DNA of 64,000 nucleotides, taken from assembly GCA_023853785.1 (NCBI GenBank), contig JAJIRX010000830.1, positions 1-64,000 on the forward strand, written 5' to 3'. The position numbers and the translations under genes are program-made. A model generated the notes under the pieces. That model made no database searches. It worked only from the letters and a program-made list of their open reading frames with translations, and was not told the origin of the DNA. The stretch comes from Psilocybe azurescens. Taxonomy: Eukaryota > Basidiomycota > Agaricomycetes > Agaricales > Agrocybaceae. Shown here one piece after another: positions 24,066 to 36,272 of the stretch. Position 1 is the first letter of the stretch, and every line of letters begins with the position of its first letter.

Positions 24066-27000
24066 ATGTCTGACGAACATACAAGCAGAAATTACCGAAT
24101 GGAGCTATTGAAAGCTCATAATTGGATGCCGTGGAAGCGCCCGAATGCTTGCGGTATTCAGGGATCTCAACCTCGAGAAATATATTGCTCCGGATGCTGC
24201 ACCCCCAAAACCAAAGGAAGCAGATAACCCTGCAGCAGGAGAGAAAGAGACAATAAAGAAATGGTTAGATGGTGATGCAAAAGCTCGATGCCGGATTGAG
24301 CTTGCAATCAGTGATGCCGAGATGGTGCACATTATAGGTGCAGATACAGCGCGGGAAATGTGGGACCAGCTTACCACAGTCAAGGAATCCAAGGGCCGAC
24401 TAGGGGTGTTGGCCACTCGGCGAGCTCTATTTAGGGCAACGGCGGAGGAAGGATTCGACATGGCAGAGCACATATCAAAGCTACGGCAATTACAGCAAGA
24501 ATTGCACGTAATGGGAAGCAAAATCTTGGACGAAGATTTTGTTATGATTCTGATTACATCATTACCGGAATCATGGGATAATTATACCTCGGCATACCTC
24601 GGATCAAGTGGCAACAAGCCGGATCTGAAGTCACAAGAATTAGTCGCTATTTTATTGGAAGAAGATAGGGCGACGGAAGGGGAGAGGAGACTCAATTGGA
24701 GGGACCTCTCTACAAGCAAAATCCAAAAATGCGAAGGGCAGCAAGAGAGATAACTCTGATAAAGAGTGTTATAACTGTCACAAGAAAGGCCACATTTCAA
24801 TGGAATGTTGGGCCAAAGGGGGAGGCCGGGAAGGCCAAGGACCGAAAGGCCGGAGAGGACCAAATCGAGCAGGACGAGCACATCAGGCGCGAGACGAGGT
24901 TAATAATTCATTAAATGATGCCTCATACATGTCATCCTACAGCACAAATTCACACAAAAATTCAAAATACGATTGGTTATTGGACTCTGGCACTACATCA
25001 CATATTTGTACCATACGAGAAGCCTTTTCCGACTACCACCCATTGACAAATTCCACAATCCGTGGAATTGGACCGAACCCTGCAATTGCGAAAGGTTGCA
25101 GAACCGTATTAGTCAATTTCTCCATAAATGGAAATAATCTCCAACATCAATTACGCAATGTGCTACACGTTCCGGATGCAGATAATTGCTTATTGTCCCT
25201 TAGCCGACTTGAAGATAGCGGTGGATGGGTACAATTCAAAGGTGGAAAATGCACTTTACGAGACAAAAATGATCGCATAATTGGAATAGGAAAGAAGAGC
25301 AATGGGCTCTATCCACTCAAATGCCGAGCACAATTACTTGGGCAAGAACGCACCAATTATGCAGCTGTGCAGAAACCAACATGGGATCAATGGCACCGGA
25401 AATATGGACACATTGCCATTTCATCACTCGAAAAATTGGATCACGAGAAAATGGTAAACGGCATGGCCGTGGATCAATCGTCGATCCCATCACAAACGTG
25501 TGAAGCTTGTATTCAAGCTAAGCAAACCCACAAACCTTTTCCGAGTGAAGCTGAGAACCGCTCAGAAATTCCTGGAGAACGTATAATGAGTGATGTATGG
25601 GGTCCTGCAGGAGTGAAGTCAATTGGAGGCTTCAAATATTATATTTCCTTCACCGATGACTGTACTCGATACAGTACTGTTCTATTTCTAAAGGACAAAA
25701 CAGAGGCAGCTGATCGGATCAAGGAACATGCCATCAAAATTGAGCGCCAAATTGGGCGCTACCCAAAATGGATGCGTTTCGACAATGGAAAAGAGCTTGT
25801 CAATGCAAAAACTAAAGAATGGGCAGCCTCATGTGGTATTGAAATAGAAACTTCAGCACCATATTCACCCTCACAAAATGGAGTTGCTGAAAGATTTAAC
25901 CGCACACACTTGGAATTAGCAAGAGCAATGTTAATTGCCAAAGATCTACCTTCATTTTTATGGGATGAAGCGGTAGCACATGCTAATTACCTACGGAACC
26001 GTGCCCCACACGAGCTCTAAAGGGAAAAACACCTTACAAAGCCTGGTTTAAAAAGAAACCAGATGTTTCTCACCTTCGGGAATTTGGATGTGATGTTTGG
26101 GTGCTTGATGAGACGGAAAATCTATCAAAATTAAAACCAAGGGCAAATAAAATGACCTTTGTAGGTTTTAATGATGGATCAAAGTCTATCAGATATTATG
26201 ATTCAAAGCACAGAAACATTAAAACATCACGGAATGTTACCTTCAATGAAAATGACAAGCCTCAAGAGCTCAAAATAGTCACGGAAATTCCTGGTTTGCA
26301 GACTGAGGGGGAGTTAGCAAATATTCCAGCCTCGCAAACCATTCCCCAACCCGAATTTATACCAGAAGAAGCCGAAGAAATTATTCTGGAAAGTCCAGAA
26401 GTCTCGAGAACAAATAGATTCCGTGAAAGGACAACCACAGATTACAAGAAACTCAATAATCCGAATGCAAGACTTCCAGCACCACGGTTTTCTCAACAAA
26501 ATATTCCTGCATTGCAATCTAATCAACCGGAACAATTATCAGTCATTCCACACGACAGAATACGATATACACCAAGTCCTACTCCTCCTCCCGATGTTTT
26601 TAGATCAACAGAATCGTCAAAAGGGAAGCAACGCGAACGAGCCAATCTAGCTCGACATCTTACAGATGAAATATTCCTTAAATTGCTAGGAATCCAATCT
26701 GAGGATTTTTCCTTCGCAGCTGCTCATTTAGATCCCTAAATACCTAATTCTGTTGAAGAGGCACTCACAAGTCCCGAAAAGAACGAATGGGAACGTGCTA
26801 TGTGGGAGGAATTAGATGTCATACATAAAATGGAGACTTGGGAGAAAGCTCACATTCCGGAAAATCGAAAACCAATAGGATGCAGATGGGTCTTTACAAA
26901 GAAGCGAAACGAACACGGAAAGGTTATCAAATTCAAAGCTAGAATAGTTGCTCAAGGTTTTTCTCAAAACCTGGCACTGATTATAGCAATGACGGAACCT

Positions 27001-28310
27001 TTGCTCCTGTAATGCGATTTGAAACCTTACGGACAGGTTTAGCACTCGCAGCAATTAATGGATGGGACCTTCGTCAATTAGACGTGAAGGGAGCCTATCT
27101 AAATGGTCATTTAGAAGAAGAAATTTATATGGAACAACCACCCGGTTTTAACGATGGTACAGGGCGAGTATGTCGACTTAAGCGCTCGCTTTATGGACTC
27201 AAGCAAGCAGGAAATGTTTGGAACAAAGAATTTAATTCTGCAATGAAAGAACTCGGTTTTATTCAACTAAAAACCGATTCCTGCTGCTATCTACGACGAG
27301 AAGGAAAAGATTTCGAAATTTTATTGGTCTGGGTCGATGATATTATATCTATGGCAACCACAAGCACCCGGAACGACTTAGTAGAAAAAGAACTGGGTGA
27401 AAAATTCGAAATCAAAGCTATGGGACGACCAAGCATGCTTCTAGGAATGGGTATAACCCAAAATCCAAATAAAAATTCGATTACTCTCTTCCAGACAGCA
27501 TACATCAATTCCCTACTCAAGAAATTTGGATTGCAAGACTGTAATCCAGTCTCCACACCTCTAGATCCAAATGTTAAATTGGATTATGATCAAAAGGAGA
27601 AGAACGAACCTCAAGAGTCCGAAGAATTAAATTCCAAAGCCTCAGCAAGTTATGCAACACTCATAGGATCTTTAATGTACCTATCAATTGGTACACGACC
27701 AGATATTGCATATTCAGTGCAGAAACTTGCACAATTTACGCAGCAACCAATGCGGAAGCACTGGACCGCCGTTAAACGAATATTTCAATACCTTAAAGGT
27801 ACCCGGACTCATGGATTCACCTACGGCGAGTCAAACGATTCATTAATTCCAGAATTAAATATATATTGCGACGCCGATTGGGCAGGCGGAGAGGACCGAA
27901 AATCCGTTAGTGGATATGTAGTTACTCTTGCAGGAGGCGCTGTAGCTTGGAGCTCGAAGAAACAAAGCTCTGTAGCATTATCTACAGCCGAAGCGGAATA
28001 TGTAGCAGCTACACATGCCGCTAAACAAGTCCTTTGGCATAGATCTTTATTCAAAGAACTTGAAATTGATCTGCCAAAAACTTCAACAATCTTCTCAGAC
28101 AATCAAGCAGCCGTTTCGATCGCGCATCACCCAGAATTTCATTCCCGAACGAAACATATTGACATATCACTTCATTTCCTACGTGATTTGGTCAAGGAAG
28201 GAACATTAAATCTCGTTTATATTAATACACACGAGAACCTAGCAGACTTATTTACTAAAGGTCTACCTAGGGCTATCCACCAAGACTTAACCTACGAGAT
28301 TGGTGTTCTG
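24066..28310 (+). pseudogene. copia gag-pol polyprotein, interrupted by about five lesions
   Basis: Start 24066 (CCACCATGT context). Gag with a UBN2-like capsid region runs 24145-24680. The zinc knuckle CYNCHKKGHISMEC is at about 24768. The protease motif WLLDSGTTSHIC is at about 24976. GAG-pre-integrase has HRKYGH. The integrase core contains DVWGP, RFDNGKEL and QNGVAERFNRT (D, D, E). RT has KGAYLNG and VWVDDI. RNase H has IYCDADWAG and STAEAEYVA. Frame breaks are at about 24150 (CCC for CC), 24680 (GGGG for GGG), 26010 (CCCC for CCCCC) and 26970 (AAAA for AAAAA); a TAA stands at 26737 (CAA expected). Four of five are homopolymer length changes. Against near-identical LTRs this suggests read or assembly errors, or very recent decay. 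Confidence 0.92.
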
Positions 28311-28325
28311 TCCGAGCAAGGGGAG

Positions 28326-28598
28326 TGTTGGAATCGTCCTGACAATGCTCGGACATTCCACATTATTTATTGTAGAATATTAGAGTCTCTTCGAGACTCA
28401 TCTCTAACTTTCCTTATCTAGGAATGTTCTCATATATTCTAGCATAGCCTTACATAGCCTCAAAGGCTATTTACTTACATAGTAATTAGTAGAATACTGT
28501 AGTATATTCCAGTTACAGTAGCTAAAGGTATATAAGAGCGTCTCGAGGACGCGGAAAATATAAGTTTTAATCAACTATCACTGCACTACTTTACAATA
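28326..28598 (+). repeat. copia 3' LTR
   Basis: 273 bp, matching the 5' LTR except for two transitions (G at about 28352, A at about 28585). TSD GCAAT follows. Confidence 0.95.
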
Positions 28599-28813
28599 GC
28601 AATAATTAACACAATATCCGAAGTATGATCATTAGTTATTAATATTAATTGCAAAAATAAAAGAGTAAAATCAATGGAAATAAACTCTATGAAATAACAA
28701 TTAAATGAAACAATAGTTAAATTAACATGGGAGCAAAGCCTCCCTATAGATACATTTTTGTATTCTGTTCAGTCCGTGGGATGAAATTTCACAGGCACAT
28801 GTGACATGCACAT

Positions 28814-29590
28814 GTGCCTGGCATCGCCAATTGGCACAACAACAATCAAATGAACATGTCCGTCAGACCCCACCCTTTCTTCCAACTACCACCACCACCA
28901 CCTTGTTGGTTGGAGCCAGGCGACAGCCAACCCAACGCGACAGAGGATGACAACGACCACGACGGCCATGCCAACAACAATGACAAAACGAGAACGGGGG
29001 CAACAGCTGCGACAACGACAAGGATGGGGATGGCAGCTGCGACAGCGACGAGGACGGACAGGATGAGGATGAGGACAGGGACAGGGACAATGGCTGCGAC
29101 AACAATGAGGACAGGGACGGCGGCTGCAACAGCGACAAGGATGGGTACGGCAGCTGCAACAGCGACGGGTATGGACACATACAACGACAGCAGCTATGAC
29201 AACAACAATGCAGAAGACAGCAATGGGTACAAGGACAACATGGACAACACGTACAAAGGCAACAACAATGAGAACGGAGACAATGGCAGTGACAGCAATG
29301 AGGGCAACGAGAACGGAGACAATGGCTGCGACAGTGATGAGGGTGACAGCAACAGGTATGAGGATGGCAAGGATGGCAGCTGCAATGAGGACAAGCACGG
29401 CAGCTGCGAGGCTGCGACAGCAATGAGGATGCAAACGACAGCGACAGGTACCAACAGGTATGAGGGAAGGCAGCTGCGCCAGCGACAACAAGGGCAAAGA
29501 TGACGCAGATGGCAGTTGCAAAGACAACACAGACGGTGGCTGTGAAGACAACAATGAAGGGTACAACATGTACTGACAACCTGACGGACG
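28814..29590 (+). other. low-complexity Asp/Asn/Gly/Cys-rich open segment of element DE
   Basis: Imperfect 9-12 bp repeats of GAC, AAC, GGC, GAG and GAT codons. One frame reads proline-rich (PPPPPCWLEPGDSQPN), then NENGDNGCDSDEGDSN-type sequence. The same position in element N carries a similar segment with a matching lead-in (SEPGPCQPDPT). The opposite strand is also open for long stretches because of base composition. Whether it is translated cannot be judged here. Confidence 0.5.
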
Positions 29591-31365
29591 ACGCGTTGAA
29601 CTACATAGTGTGTGATTTGATATATAAATCGAAAACCAAAACACAAACCAGAGAGGAATGGTCTAGACTAGATAAGACGACTCTCTCCCTGTTGAGTTAA
29701 AGTGAGGGCTGGCTTTGCCACTAGGTTGTGTAGATGTATGTGGTCTGAGGAGGGCAGGGACGTATGAAGGAGGAGGAATGGATCAGGGAATATAAAATGC
29801 CCTTGAGTATTTACTGGGAGGAAGCAACCCAACTTGATTAGGGTAGAACGGTGTGAACGAAGAGTGATGACTGTGGAAGGGCCAAATGACTAGATAAATT
29901 GTAGGGATTGATATGGGGGCAGGAGTGAGAATGTAGTCTTGATCCTAGTGCGCTTCAAGCAAGTCTGCAGTGTCTGCAAAGCTAGAAGTAAAGCCTGCTG
30001 GTGGAGTAATGGCTTGAGCGGCCTGGAGTGATAAATGATGAAGGATTGTGCGATGTTTTTGATCCAAACCTCAAACAGAACAGTGAGGTGAATGAGGGAT
30101 GACTAGGGCGATCGAAGGTGACGACCTAGCGATATTCTTCATCCAAAAAATCAAAAAACACAGTGAAGCCGGATAAAGGGTGTCTGGAGCGATGGATGAA
30201 GATGACAACAAGACCAAAATTGCTGAATAAAATATTCCGGAGCAACTGAAGCGATGGGGAGTTGAAGATCTTGATGTAGAGGAAGAATGAAGGGTCTGGA
30301 GGATGGTAGGATCGAAATGAACTGGACAAAATTCTCTGTGATGAGAGAACGAGAGTGGTTGGATAGGCTGGTCTAGCCTCTGATGAACGTCTTGAATAAC
30401 TGGAGTGATTGTTGAATTTCGTGCTGAATATTGATAGAGATTGATTGAATGCGTGCTTGGAGTGCTGGACTGAGTACTTGATAACTTGAAATCTTTGCTG
30501 TGAAGAAAGTTGGGGCTTGTAACTTCCTTGTATTCCAAGCGATACTAATACATGGTTTATATACCAGAGAACATAGAAAAATATTTAAAAGAGATCAAGC
30601 GTCCAAACTATACTAATCATTCTGTAGAACGACACCCAGTAGTCCCATCTGTCAACTACATACAATAGATTGAAAGCTGATGGAGTTTAGGAGTGAAAAA
30701 TAGAAGGATGAGTAAGTAAGTAACATAGGATGAGTAAGAAGTATAAGCAGGATTATGAAAAGCGAAGTGAGATGAGTAAGAAAGAAGCGAAGCTGAGTAA
30801 GTACAATAAGCAAGAATGACAAAAGGAAGGAAGGATTAATCATATGAAAGTGTCAGACAATAGAAAAGGAGCCAAAATAGCGAACAAGTACCATGCTAAT
30901 GAATAGAACCAGTCTATTCATGGCACAGCTCAGTCATCCATTACCAAGACTGCTGAGTGAGACAAAGATTTGCTGCATATGTGGAATCTAGTTAAGGACC
31001 AAATAGTTGTAGATGACCAAATGCTGATGACGATGGTGATATATGATGCTGTGCAGTGCAGTGCATACTAGGATGGATAGGAATGATGTCCAAGAATAAT
31101 CTCGCGCATAGCCTTGAGGTTCGAAATAGATAGACGATTTAATCATTGATAGGGAATGTAGCTGATCAAATGGTTGAAGTGGAGATTGAAAGTTGGAATG
31201 GAGCTTGAAGTGGACTGTGAATGGGCTTTGACATTGAATATTGAGGATGTGCTTCAGATAAAAATGCAAAATAATAACCCTGGCTTCTGCATGCAATGGG
31301 AGTCAAGACAGATGCTCTAAGCTTATAGATAAATCTCATATCCAATCAAAATTGGTGTATGACAG
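29591..31365. repeat. repeat R1, inner complete copy
   Basis: About 1.77 kb without a long coding frame, inserted in element DE. It aligns to all three pieces of the outer copy. The last kilobase (30366-31365) matches 32990-33987 closely, with only scattered substitutions by eye. It carries TATAAAATGCCC at about 29786 and TTTATATACC at about 30554. A solo LTR is the simplest reading, but no internal region or partner is in view. Confidence 0.75.
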
Positions 31366-31849
31366 CATACAATGGTAAAGTACTGCTCCCGCCCCCCCTT
31401 TTTTATTTTTATTTTTATTTGCTTTTTTATTTGCTTTTTTCTTCCTTTGTCTTGGCCTCGCATGTAGATAGTAATGTATTAAATAGTTATTAATATACTG
31501 TATTCCACTAATCTGAATTTATGTTAAGATTGAATTTATTTACTGTATCAAGTCCACTGGAGTCCAGTGGACTGCAGTTATCTTAGTCCATATTCACTGT
31601 ATAGTATAAGATCTACTAAAGTGCAGTGGAATCCACTGGAGTCCGCTGGAGTCCACTGGACTCTGTTTACCTTTACACTCAGTATATAGGCAAGTCCAGT
31701 GGAGTCCATATGGACTGTGTGGGGGATGGTAAAGTACTGGATTGAAGGTGATAACCTAAGCGATATTCTTCAACCAAAAAATCAAACAACGCAGGAGGCA
31801 GATAGAGAGTGACTGGAGTAATGGATGAAGATGACAACAAGACCGGTCT

Positions 31850-32989
31850 CAGTACTTTACAGTGCCCCACGGGTACCGGTCAGAACCACTTGGACCCAGT
31901 CAGAACTGATCGGAACCAGTCGGAATCCACTTGGAACTGGTCAGAATTTGGTCGGAATTTCATAATGTACTTAATCAGTGTATAATACAATGCTTAGTCA
32001 GCATTACATAATAATTGCTTATATAAGCTTATAGATAATGTATTGAAATCACATGATATAGTCTGCTTAGTCAGTATTACATAATATTTCTTATATAAGC
32101 TCTTAAGTAATCATTCACATCACATGATATTTGTAATAAATGCAAAATTATAAAATACACTCTACAGGAATTAAACCAATAGCTTCATATATATTAATTC
32201 TATACACACATTACCAACTACACTATTATTGCTTGTGGTATTATCAACATTTTATGAATTATATACCATTCTTTACAACACCCAATAATGTATTCTGGCA
32301 CTTCCTCTGAAGCTATACCCACATATTATATATCAAAATGATCAGAAAATTGAGGGCAATGCATCTGTAATTACACCATCATCAGAATATTATGTCAGCA
32401 TGTTCAATATACAAAATACTGTAAATTTAAATATATATAGATATTGTAAACTACATTTTGCAACAAAATAGCACTCTGTTAGCTATATATTAATAGTGTT
32501 ACAATAATAGAAATTAATGGAATACAAAGATTAATTTTATTCAAGACATTTAGATTATATAAGCACAGATTTATATGAAAAATAGGTATTTCTTTACCAG
32601 AAATTTTTAATTTTATATAACTATTATATAAACATATTCTCCTCAATTTTACAATTCTAACAATACCAAATTTGTCACAAACTGTTGAGATCTATGTATA
32701 CTTTTTGTGTTATTACTTGCTGAGCTGTAAATAGTATGCTGACATAATATAGTTCCGCTTGGTACCACTCGGATTCCACTCAGAATTGGGTCTAATTGGG
32801 TTTCAAATTTGATGAATTCCACTTGGATTCCAGTCAGATTTTGGTCGGACTTGTTAACAGTGGAACCAGTCGGTACCAGTGGTTCCGATCGGAATCCAGT
32901 CGGAAAAATTTGGACATTTTACTGCTAATTTGGCAGGGACACTGCCAAATAAAATTCCGATCGGTACCTGTGGGGAGTGTAAAGACCTC
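31850..32989. mobile_element. element M (TIR family CAGTACTTTAC / GAGGTCTTTAC)
   Basis: The left end is CAGTACTTTACAGTGCCCCA then CGGGTACCGG. The right end, reverse complemented, is GAGGTCTTTACACTCCCCAC then AGGTACCGATCGG. Flanks CCGGTCT and CTGGTCT form an imperfect duplication. The subterminal words differ from those of DE and N: CCAGTCGG, CCGATCGG and CCACTTGG variants. The middle is AT-rich and non-coding. A tRNA-like module lies at 32165-32226. It is non-autonomous. Confidence 0.75.
32165..32226 (-). other. tRNA-like module (A and B box remnants) in element M
   Basis: On the minus strand, TAGTGTAGTTGG matches the Pol III A box TRGYNNAGYNGG well and GGTTTAATTCC is a B-box-like match, spaced about 35 bp apart. 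It aligns with the module in element N. No cloverleaf can be drawn. Confidence 0.45.
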
Positions 32990-33987
32990 GGCTGGTCTAG
33001 CCACTGATGGACATCTTAAATAATGGAGTGCTTGCTGGATTTCTTGCTGAAAACTGATAATAACTTCTTGGGTGCGTACTGGAGTGCTGATACTGATTAC
33101 TGATAACTTGAAAACTTTGCTGTGAAGAAAGTTGGGGCTTGTAACTTTCTTACATTCCAAGCAATACTACTACATGGTTTATATACTAGAAAACATAGAG
33201 AAATATTTAAAAGAGATAAAGTGTCCAAACTATACTAATCTTTCTGTAGAACGACACCCAGTAGTTCCATCTGCCAACTACATACAATAGATTGAAAGCT
33301 GATGGAGTTTAGGAGTGAAAAATAGAAGGATGAGTAAGTAAGTAACATAGGATGAGTAAGAAGTATAAGCAGGATTATGAAAAGCGAAGTGAGATGAGTA
33401 AGAAAGAAGCGAAGCTGAGTAAGTACAATAAGCAAGAATGACAAAAGGAAGGAAGGATTAATCATATGAAAGTGTCAGACAATAGAAAAGGAGCCAAAAT
33501 AGCGAACAAGTACCATGCTAATGAATAGAACCAGTCTATTCATGGCACAGCTCAGTCATCCATTACCAAGACTGCTGAGTGAGACAAAGATTTGCTGCAT
33601 ATGTGGAATCTAGTTAAGGACCAAATCATTGTAGATGACCAAATGCTGATGACGATGGTGATATATGATGCTGTGCAGTGCTGTGCATACTAGGATGGAT
33701 AGGAATGATGTCCAGGAATAAGCTGTGCATAGCCTTGAGGTTTGAAATAGATAGACGATTGAATCATTGATAGGGAATGTAGCTGATCAAAGGGTTGAAG
33801 TGGAGATTGAAAGTTGGAATGGAGATTGAAGTGGACTGTGAATGGACTTTGACATTGAATATTGAGGGATGTGCTTCAGATAAAAATGCAAAATAATAAA
33901 CCTGGCTTCTGCATGCAATGGGAGTCAAGACAGATGCTCTAAGCTTATAGATAAATCTTATATCCAATCAAAATTGGTGTATGACAG

Positions 33988-34306
33988 TGTCTGCTGCACC
34001 ACAAGCCATGAACTAGGGCACTGCTTTGGGATCAACCACTGGATATACTACGCATGCATTGTGCAGGGGAGCTCATGTCTGGTAGAGGATGTCAGACAAC
34101 TGCTGTATTTGTACCCCATAGATCTTGTGAAGCTGCTGTGTGCATTAGGGATGATGGAGGAGGTGCGTGATCAGGCGTTGTTAGCCCTCAAAGGTGCAGC
34201 CATTTGTGGCCTTTCCAGCATGGATACAAGCATGCGTGGTATAAAATTACTGGGAAAGATTAATAGTTCCTATTATTCCACACAGAGGTACGAAGACACA
34301 ATATGA
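33988..34306 (+). pseudogene. archaemetzincin (peptidase M54) fragment
   Basis: HELGHCFGINH fits the zinc-protease signature HExxHxxGxxH. What follows (YYACIVQGSS, then EDVRQLLYLYPIDLVKLL) fits the archaemetzincin order in which the third His is followed by CxxxxCxM and a CPxCxxK motif. Here HC has become HW and CPxC has become YPID, so the structural zinc ligands are lost. The fragment begins exactly where the outer R1 copy ends, so the N-terminal part is absent. It stops at 34306. Non-functional relic. Confidence 0.7.
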
Positions 34307-35649
34307 ATACCCTAAGCCTATGTTCAAACAGGATCAAAATATTTAATTTTGGTTCATGCATAAGCCAGGGCCCAACTTGAGTATACTACTGATGTGAAGT
34401 ATCGCTCCTCCTGGTTGTCTACCCCTGGGAAGACCACAAGACTTGTATTTATTTGGAGCTATTGTGCTCATTTAATGAGATTTGTCTCTAACACCAATAA
34501 AATCATCCAAGGCAAATCCTGCCAAGGATTCCTCTAGGGTAAGTATTAAAATTTGGGCAGATATGATCCAAACAATAGATAATGACTTTGGCAGATGTTT
34601 CTACATTTATTCCTGACTCCCACTACCCTCAGATCATCAGACTCGGAGGTGATTGCTATTGACATCAATACATGCCTTCAACACAGTAATGTTGATGAAG
34701 AGGTTACTATATCACTTTGATTCAGATATATATCCCAGTTCTTGTCTGCAATGTTATAGGTCAGAGATTTCTGGATAACAATGCTTCAAAGATTGAATGT
34801 CTGATGCTGCATACTGTGTGATCATGACACATTAAATTTCTTCTCCATTTACATGTTAAACAGAAGCTTGGAGATATGGCTACCATGCTGTGGAATCTCT
34901 TCGCACTCAAACCACAGAATAACCACTATCTCTTGAACATGAGCATGTGGTACAAGTCAGAAGATGTGTATGTGATTGCTAGATCAGTGGAATATGAAAG
35001 TGCATTCGTCATAGTGCTACACTTAAATAGAGGTAATTACAACTATGCACCACATTCAAATCACTCCTATCTAGTTGAAAATATTGAAAAATATACAAGA
35101 AATATAAGCCCCACTCAAGCAGAGACTCTATATCTAGCCGCCTCCAGTTCAAGGATGGCATGTTCTGACATATTTGCAGAGGTGCCATTTAGGTCGAGTG
35201 TCTTGCTTTCCTCCATGTCTTGGTAGAACTTGTTGATCCACGCAGCAGCCCCTGATAACCGAGCCACTTTGGCACATGCAGCATGAATGGCAAGGTAAGT
35301 TGGAGATGGAACAGGAAGGTTCCCTAAATTGGATGTTGTGAAGGTGAAAATTTCTGGATGGCCTTGTAGAAAGGACTGCATTTGCAATTCAAGCTTGTAT
35401 CTGTTTGGTTCATTCTGAAAATATTGTATTTCAGTCAAAGTTCAAACCATCAAGAGTTAAGTTGGGTTAAGGGGAATGCACTGTTGCAACAAACCAGATT
35501 AAAAACCTATCAAAAACTGCACAAAGTCTGGAACCCAAGGTCATCACATTTTCCAAGCAATGGACATTGGAACTGTGCAATTCATCAGCAAGGCTTTTAT
35601 ACCCAAAGTGGCACAAGACAGCCCACATTGTGGAAGCATAGTCCTGCTA
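34307..35649. other. fragments of unknown genes
   Basis: A plus-strand frame at 34876-35226 (116 residues) has no recognised family. On the minus strand, 35438-35115 reads YLAIHAACAKVARLSGAAAW then INKFYQDMEE, which resembles the C-terminal part of a multiplied basidiomycete protein I recall only loosely, possibly HNH-endonuclease linked. The 5' parts are missing. Confidence 0.35.
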
Positions 35650-36272
35650 TACAGTGACTCAAAAACTGTCTGAATGTTTTGGAAATTGAACTTAAATTGA
35701 CTATAGTGTCATGTAATATTAATGAAATTACATAATTCAAAATGTACTGGAAAGCCCTGCATCACAGCTTTCAGGAGGTATAATAAATGTTTGTATTTGT
35801 TTGGTTTATCTATTATTATTAAATACTATAAAAATAACACATCCAGACAGTTTCTTTGCAGCCCGTTGGAATCAACAAAATAAGGGAGGTCTTTACCCTC
35901 ACCCATATATTCCGGGTGGAGTCCACCAACTCCATGCCGGAGTTGGTGGAGTCCACATGGAGTTTGGTGACTTTTTTTGGCAGGTGTACCAGCCATTTAG
36001 AGGTGGAGGCTCCACCTGGAGTCCAGCTGGAATCCGCTCATCCTCCATGTGGGCCAATGTGGAGGATGTGGAACTCCATGTGGACTCCATGTGGAACTTC
36101 ATCTGAGTCTCACATCCTCCATATGGATTCCATATGGATTTGACTCAAGAAGCATGTATATCAGCATTAATACACTATTTCAGGGTCAATTTCTAATGGA
36201 CTCCAGGTGGAGGATGATCCCCAGATTTTATTTATATTTTATTTATATTTTATTATAATGTAAAAAAAAAAA

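Larger units (their letters stand above)
23691..28598 (+). mobile_element. Ty1/copia LTR retrotransposon
   Basis: A full-length element with 273-bp LTRs, TSD GCAAT at 23686-23690 and 28599-28603, and LTR ends TGTTG and CAATA. By eye the LTRs differ at two positions only, both A/G transitions, and show no indels, so insertion was recent. A primer-binding-like GGTTATGGGCCCTGAG follows the 5' LTR and a purine tract (GAGCAAGGGGAG) precedes the 3' LTR. It sits inside element DE. The order gag, protease, integrase, RT, RNase H is the copia order. Confidence 0.95.
23387..31739. mobile_element. element DE (TIR family CAGTACTTTAC), interrupted by copia and by R1
   Basis: The left end is GGAGGTCTTTCCTTTCCCC and the right end, reverse complemented, is CAGTACTTTACCATCCCCC. 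The flank GATTGAAG stands on both sides (23379-23386 and 31740-31747), the 8-bp duplication expected of hAT, P or KDZ elements. Inside both ends are dense copies of TCCANTGGA and CCATATGG (23405-23690 and 31550-31720). Taking out the copia (23691-28603) and R1 (29591-31365) leaves about 1.67 kb. That remainder has the same internal order as element N: word array, low-complexity GAC/AAC/GGC segment, T-rich segment, word array. No transposase is encoded, so it is non-autonomous. Confidence 0.75.
22860..33987. repeat. repeat R1, outer copy, split by nested insertions
   Basis: R1 is a non-coding repeat of about 1.7 kb, perhaps a solo LTR. The outer copy is in three pieces: 22860-23386, about 31740-31849 and about 32990-33987. 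They line up in order with the uninterrupted inner copy at 29591-31365. The starts share ACGCGTTGAACTA and the ends share GGTGTATGACAG. TATAAAATGCC occurs near 23060 and near 29785. If the ends are TG and CA, an LTR fits. I could not find a clear TSD. Element DE separates pieces 1 and 2, and element M separates pieces 2 and 3, with about 150 bp of R1 missing at the M site. Confidence 0.75.

Noticed and set aside
24105..24521. Minus-strand frame opposite the copia gag
   Set aside because: Antisense shadow of the gag reading frame, with no domain.
28846..29646. Minus-strand Cys/Ser/Leu-rich frames of up to 252 residues
   Set aside because: Same low-complexity cause as above; frames start and stop with the repeat.
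29591..33987. 30366-31365 and 32990-33987 as the two LTRs of one retrotransposon
   Set aside because: No retroviral-type genes lie between them; the pieces fit better as two R1 copies, one interrupted by element DE and element M.
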